From JBAVQS01 sp049694275 (GTDB lineage Bacteria > Chloroflexota > Anaerolineae > UBA4142 > SHND01), in assembly GCA_049694275.1 (NCBI GenBank), contig JBAVQS010000051.1, positions 1-15,096 on the forward strand: DNA of 15,096 nucleotides, written 5' to 3'. Made by a program: the position numbers and the translations under genes. The notes beneath the pieces were generated by a model, which did not search any database, had not been told where the DNA came from, and saw only the letters and a program-made list of their open reading frames with translations. Every line of letters begins with the position of its first letter. Positions within the stretch are counted from its first letter, which is position 1. Shown here piece after piece: positions 12,370-15,096 of this stretch.

Positions 12370-15096
12370 CTATCTCTCGGCCACCGTTCGCGCGGGCGCG
12401 ATCCACCCCACCAGCGCATCCCACAGCGATTGGAACCAGCTCGCGCTCGCGTCCGGCGCGGCGCTCATCGCTTCGCTGTTGTCCGGCGCGTCCGGCAGTG
12501 CTTGTGTATCGGTGGTATCCACCGCCATGGCCGGGCTGAAGGAAGGAGCGATCGGCCCGCTGAAGGCATCCACGACGACATTCACGCCCGTCGCGGCGGC
12601 GCTCTTGGTCCCTTGCGGCAAGACCTTGATGATGTGGGTTCCCGCCCCCAGGCTCGTGAACGGAATCGCCACCTGCCACTGCGCCGCCGCGCTGTACAGG
12701 TCGAACGTCCCCTTGCTCACACCGTCGATGGTCACGATGGCCTTGCCATAGCCCGGCCCTTTGGCCGTGAGCCAGGTGATGCTCGTCCCGGTAAAGGTGA
12801 GCTGGGCATAGGATTTGAGCTTGCCGTCATAGCGATAGCTCCCGCCGCTGGCGCTGGCGTTGCTCTTGCTCACCCAGTTGTTATACTGGATGAGCGGTGA
12901 GCTCTCCTGAAGCGGCGTTCCATTGTTGACGCTGAACGCATCGACGACGACGTTCACGCCGGTCGAGGCCGCGTTCTTGGTTCCGCTCACCTTGATGGTG
13001 AGGGTGTGCGCCCCATTGGCGAGTCCGCTGTAGGTCTTGACCACGTTCCACTGCGGCGCGGCGCTGTAGAGATCGACGGTGGTGATGGAGGCGCCGATGG
13101 TCACGGTTGCCTTGCCCTGGTCGGGGCCGGTCATCGTGAACCAGCGAATGGAGGTGCCGGTGAATTTGAAAAGCACCTTGCTGGCGGTGACATTGCTGAC
13201 GCGATAACTGCCGCCGTTGGCGTTGGCATCCTGCGCGCCGCGCCAGCCGTCGTATTGAATCAACGACGAATCACTCTCGACGAGCGTGTTGGATGGCGTT
13301 GTGCCGGTGGCCGTTGGTGTGCTGGTCGGCGCGTTAGTACCGGTGGCTGTCGGTGTGCTGGTCGGTGTGGCAGTCCCTTCGATTGTCGCCGTCGGCGTGC
13401 TGGTGCTGGCCAGCGTAGCTGTTTCCGTGGCAGTTGGGCCTTCCGTCGGGCTATCGGTTGGCGTGTCGGTCGGCGTGTCGGTTGGTGTATCGGTCGGTGT
13501 GTCCGTTGGCGTATCGGTCGGTGTGTCCGTTGGCGTGTCGGTCGGTGTGTCGGTAATCGTCGGCGTGCTCGTTGGCGTCGGGGTTGGCGATGGTGTCACA
13601 AACACATACACTGCGCCTTGTTGTGCGTTGCCGCCAATCTTGGCCGACCACTCCCCGACGACGATAGTGCTCCCATCCCCATTCACCGCCACCGCAATGC
13701 CAAATTGATCACTCGCCGCGCCGTCGGAGGCGACCAGCTTGGCGGTCTGGGTCGCGCTGCTCCACCCGCCCCCCGGCTTGACATACGCATACACCGCACC
13801 CTGGACTGTATTGCTGCCAATCTTGGCCCAGGGCGCGCTGGCAACGATGGTACTCCCATCCCCATTCACCGCCACTGCAAGGCCCAATTGATCATTCGTC
13901 GCGCCGTCGGAAGCGGTCAGCTTGGCGGTCTGAGTCGCGGTGCTCCACCCGCCCCCCGGCTTGACAAACACATACGCCGCACCCTGCCCAAGATTGGCAT
14001 TCACGGTAGCGTAGTATGCGCCGGCGACGATGGTGCTCCCATCCGCACTCATCCCCGCGGCAAGGCCCAGGTAATCACCCGCCGCGCCGTCGGAGGCGGT
14101 CAACTTGGCGGCAAAGGTCGAGGTCGTTGTCCATCCGCCCCCCGGTTTGGCAAACACATACGCCGCACCCTGCTGCAAGTTACTGCCGATCTTGGCGTAG
14201 GGCGCGCTGGCGAAAATGGCGCTTCCGTCTGAGCTCACCCCCACCGAATAGCCGAATCGATCGCTCGCCGCGCCGTCAGAGGCGGTGAGCTTGGCGGTCT
14301 GGGTCGCGCTGCTCCACCCGCCGCCCGGCCGGAGGTACACATACGCTGCACCCTGGGAGCTCTTGCCGCTAATTGTGGCATTAATCGCTCCGGCGACGAC
14401 GGTGCTCCCGTCCCCACTCGCCGCCACCCAACTACCCAGCAAATCACTCGCCGCGCCGTCGGAGGCCGTCAGCTTGGCCGTCTCGGTCCCATTGCTCCAT
14501 CCGCCCCCCGGCTTGACAAACACATACACCGCGCCCTGTTGATAGTTGGTGCCAATCGTGGCCTGGAATGCACTGGCGACGATGGTGCTTCCATCCCCGC
14601 TCAAAGTTATTTTGCGGCCCAGGTAATCACTCGCCGCGCCGTCGGAGGCCGTCAGCTTGGCGGTCTGGGTCCCGTTGCTCCACCCGCCCCCCGGCTGGAC
14701 AAAAACATACACCGCGCCCTGCAGGGTGTTGCCGCTAATCGTGGCGTGAGCCGCGCCGGCGACGATGGTGCTCCCATCCGCACTCACCGCCACCGCACTG
14801 CCCAGTTCATCAACCGTCGCACCGTCGGAGGCGGTCAACTTGGCCTGCTGAAGCCACGGGTCGATGGTCAGCGGATACTGCGCGCCGGATGCATCCACGC
14901 GGAGGAGCAGCGCGCTCGCGTCAGCCCCGCGCTCCAGCCAGGTATGCAGCGCACGGCCGGTGGCATCAGATGCCGACAGCCCGGTGTAGCGGAGCGCGGC
15001 CGCGCCGTCCGCGGAGGACAGCGTCGCGCCCAGCCCGTCGCCATCCACCTGCGCGGTCCACCCGCCCAGGTCGAGCGCGAGGGTCAGGGCCTCACC
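12370..15096 (-). CDS. Secreted FG-GAP repeat protein with duplicated carbohydrate-binding-like domain (5' truncated)
   Basis: The frame is open to the window edge: 908 residues are visible and the N-terminus, including any signal peptide, is missing. The visible start resembles the end of a beta-rich N-terminal domain (ALRYTGLSASDATGRAL ... YPLTIDPWLQQ). Seven repeats of about 61 residues follow, of the form AKLTASDGAxxDxxG...DGSTIVxGA...QGAxYVFxKPGGGW, which match FG-GAP_2-type beta-propeller blades. A Thr/Pro-rich linker (TDTP repeats) comes next. Two 124-residue copies of a beta-sandwich-like domain then begin ESDSSLIQYDGW and ESSPLIQYNNW and end GVNVVVDAFS. The tail WFQSLWDALVGWIAPA is a short amphipathic stretch, with no LPXTG or PEP-CTERM signal. 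The design suggests an extracellular surface or adhesion protein; the ligand is unknown. An internal GTG at 15048 is probably not the true start. Confidence 0.88.
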   Translation of the reverse strand, partial: GEALTLALDLGGWTAQVDGDGLGATLSSADGAAALRYTGLSASDATGRALHTWLERGADASALLLRVDASGAQYPLTIDPWLQQAKLTASDGATVDELGSAVAVSADGSTIVAGAAHATISGNTLQGAVYVFVQPGGGWSNGTQTAKLTASDGAASDYLGRKITLSGDGSTIVASAFQATIGTNYQQGAVYVFVKPGGGWSNGTETAKLTASDGAASDLLGSWVAASGDGSTVVAGAINATISGKSSQGAAYVYLRPGGGWSSATQTAKLTASDGAASDRFGYSVGVSSDGSAIFASAPYAKIGSNLQQGAAYVFAKPGGGWTTTSTFAAKLTASDGAAGDYLGLAAGMSADGSTIVAGAYYATVNANLGQGAAYVFVKPGGGWSTATQTAKLTASDGATNDQLGLAVAVNGDGSTIVASAPWAKIGSNTVQGAVYAYVKPGGGWSSATQTAKLVASDGAASDQFGIAVAVNGDGSTIVVGEWSAKIGGNAQQGAVYVFVTPSPTPTPTSTPTITDTPTDTPTDTPTDTPTDTPTDTPTDTPTDTPTDSPTEGPTATETATLASTSTPTATIEGTATPTSTPTATGTNAPTSTPTATGTTPSNTLVESDSSLIQYDGWRGAQDANANGGSYRVSNVTASKVLFKFTGTSIRWFTMTGPDQGKATVTIGASITTVDLYSAAPQWNVVKTYSGLANGAHTLTIKVSGTKNAASTGVNVVVDAFSVNNGTPLQESSPLIQYNNWVSKSNASASGGSYRYDGKLKSYAQLTFTGTSITWLTAKGPGYGKAIVTIDGVSKGTFDLYSAAAQWQVAIPFTSLGAGTHIIKVLPQGTKSAAATGVNVVVDAFSGPIAPSFSPAMAVDTTDTQALPDAPDNSEAMSAAPDASASWFQSLWDALVGWIAPARTVAER
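12535..13278 (-). repeat. Two tandem 372-bp copies encoding a 124-aa domain
   Basis: Copy one (12907-13278) and copy two (about 12535-12906) align at an exact 372-bp offset; for example the ESDSSLIQY and ESSPLIQY starts are 372 bp apart. Both contain SGGSYR-like, FTGTSI and DLYSAA-QW motifs and end GVNVVVDAF. The organisation resembles carbohydrate-binding beta-sandwich modules, an inference from pattern only. Confidence 0.7.
13452..13547 (-). repeat. 12-bp minisatellite encoding TDTP repeats
   Basis: Eight consecutive 12-bp units of the plus-strand form T(G/A)TC(G/C)GT(T/C)GG(C/T)G encode a (TDTP)n linker on the minus strand. The array is prone to slippage and lies between the propeller repeats and the C-terminal domains. 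The opposite frame reads as (SVGV)n and is not a gene. Confidence 0.8.
13594..14844 (-). repeat. Seven tandem 183-bp repeats encoding FG-GAP blades
   Basis: The CCGTCGG marker of each unit falls at 13723, 13904, 14087, 14273, 14456, 14639 and 14822 (to within a base or two). The period is 183 bp, with one 186-bp unit that gives one extra codon (TTTSTFA in place of SSATQT-like). DNA similarity between units is high, pointing to fairly recent internal duplication or gene conversion. Confidence 0.85.

Noticed and set aside
13452..13547. CRISPR-like short regular repeats
   Set aside because: Units are 12 bp with no unique spacers and lie in frame within a coding sequence.
13286..13708. Plus-strand ORF made of VGVS repeats
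   Set aside because: It is the opposite-strand reading of the TDTP minisatellite and first FG-GAP segment; no Shine-Dalgarno site and no family.

Overview
The window is a high-GC bacterial chromosome segment. It carries a housekeeping gyrase gene, a large multi-GAF histidine kinase, a pentapeptide-repeat protein and a secreted FG-GAP protein with a Thr/Pro-rich linker. This mix resembles Chloroflexota (Anaerolineae-like) genomes, but that placement is inference from gene style and no marker was searched. I see no rRNA, tRNA, CRISPR array or complete insertion sequence.

Layout. Bases 1-149 hold the 3' end of an SGNH-domain acyltransferase gene. Bases 150-710 are visibly AT-richer. They contain a perfect palindrome, a sigma70-like promoter, a possible 35-codon leaderless ORF whose end overlaps the start of an Imm32-like immunity gene, and a roughly 90-bp inverted-repeat element. 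Next comes a two-gene unit, a short-chain dehydrogenase followed by an MFS transporter, with its own promoter and a strong 5'-UTR hairpin. A gene for a polytopic membrane protein of unknown function follows, with the -10 box only 7 nt from its ATG.

The centre is gyrB (4208-7441), interrupted in the Toprim motif by a 435-residue intein. The intein carries an HNH homing endonuclease and a long run of short helical repeats. A perfect 20-bp hairpin closes gyrB. The 1270-residue kinase follows, with six predicted membrane segments, five GAF-like domains, HisKA_2 and HATPase. It converges on a small Dabb-domain gene.

The Dabb gene and a divergent pentapeptide-repeat gene share only 36 bp, which appears to hold two overlapping leaderless promoters. 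On the minus strand, from the right edge to 12370, lies a 5'-truncated secreted protein: seven FG-GAP_2-type repeats (183-bp DNA period), a TDTP minisatellite linker and two copies of a 124-residue carbohydrate-binding-like domain.

Functional links are loose. The SDR and MFS genes look like one operon. gyrB, the kinase, Dabb, the pentapeptide gene and the FG-GAP gene look like independent units. Recurring points of interest are the -10 boxes placed 7-8 nt before start codons, the intein with its repeat-rich endonuclease arm, and the small AT-rich Imm32 island.
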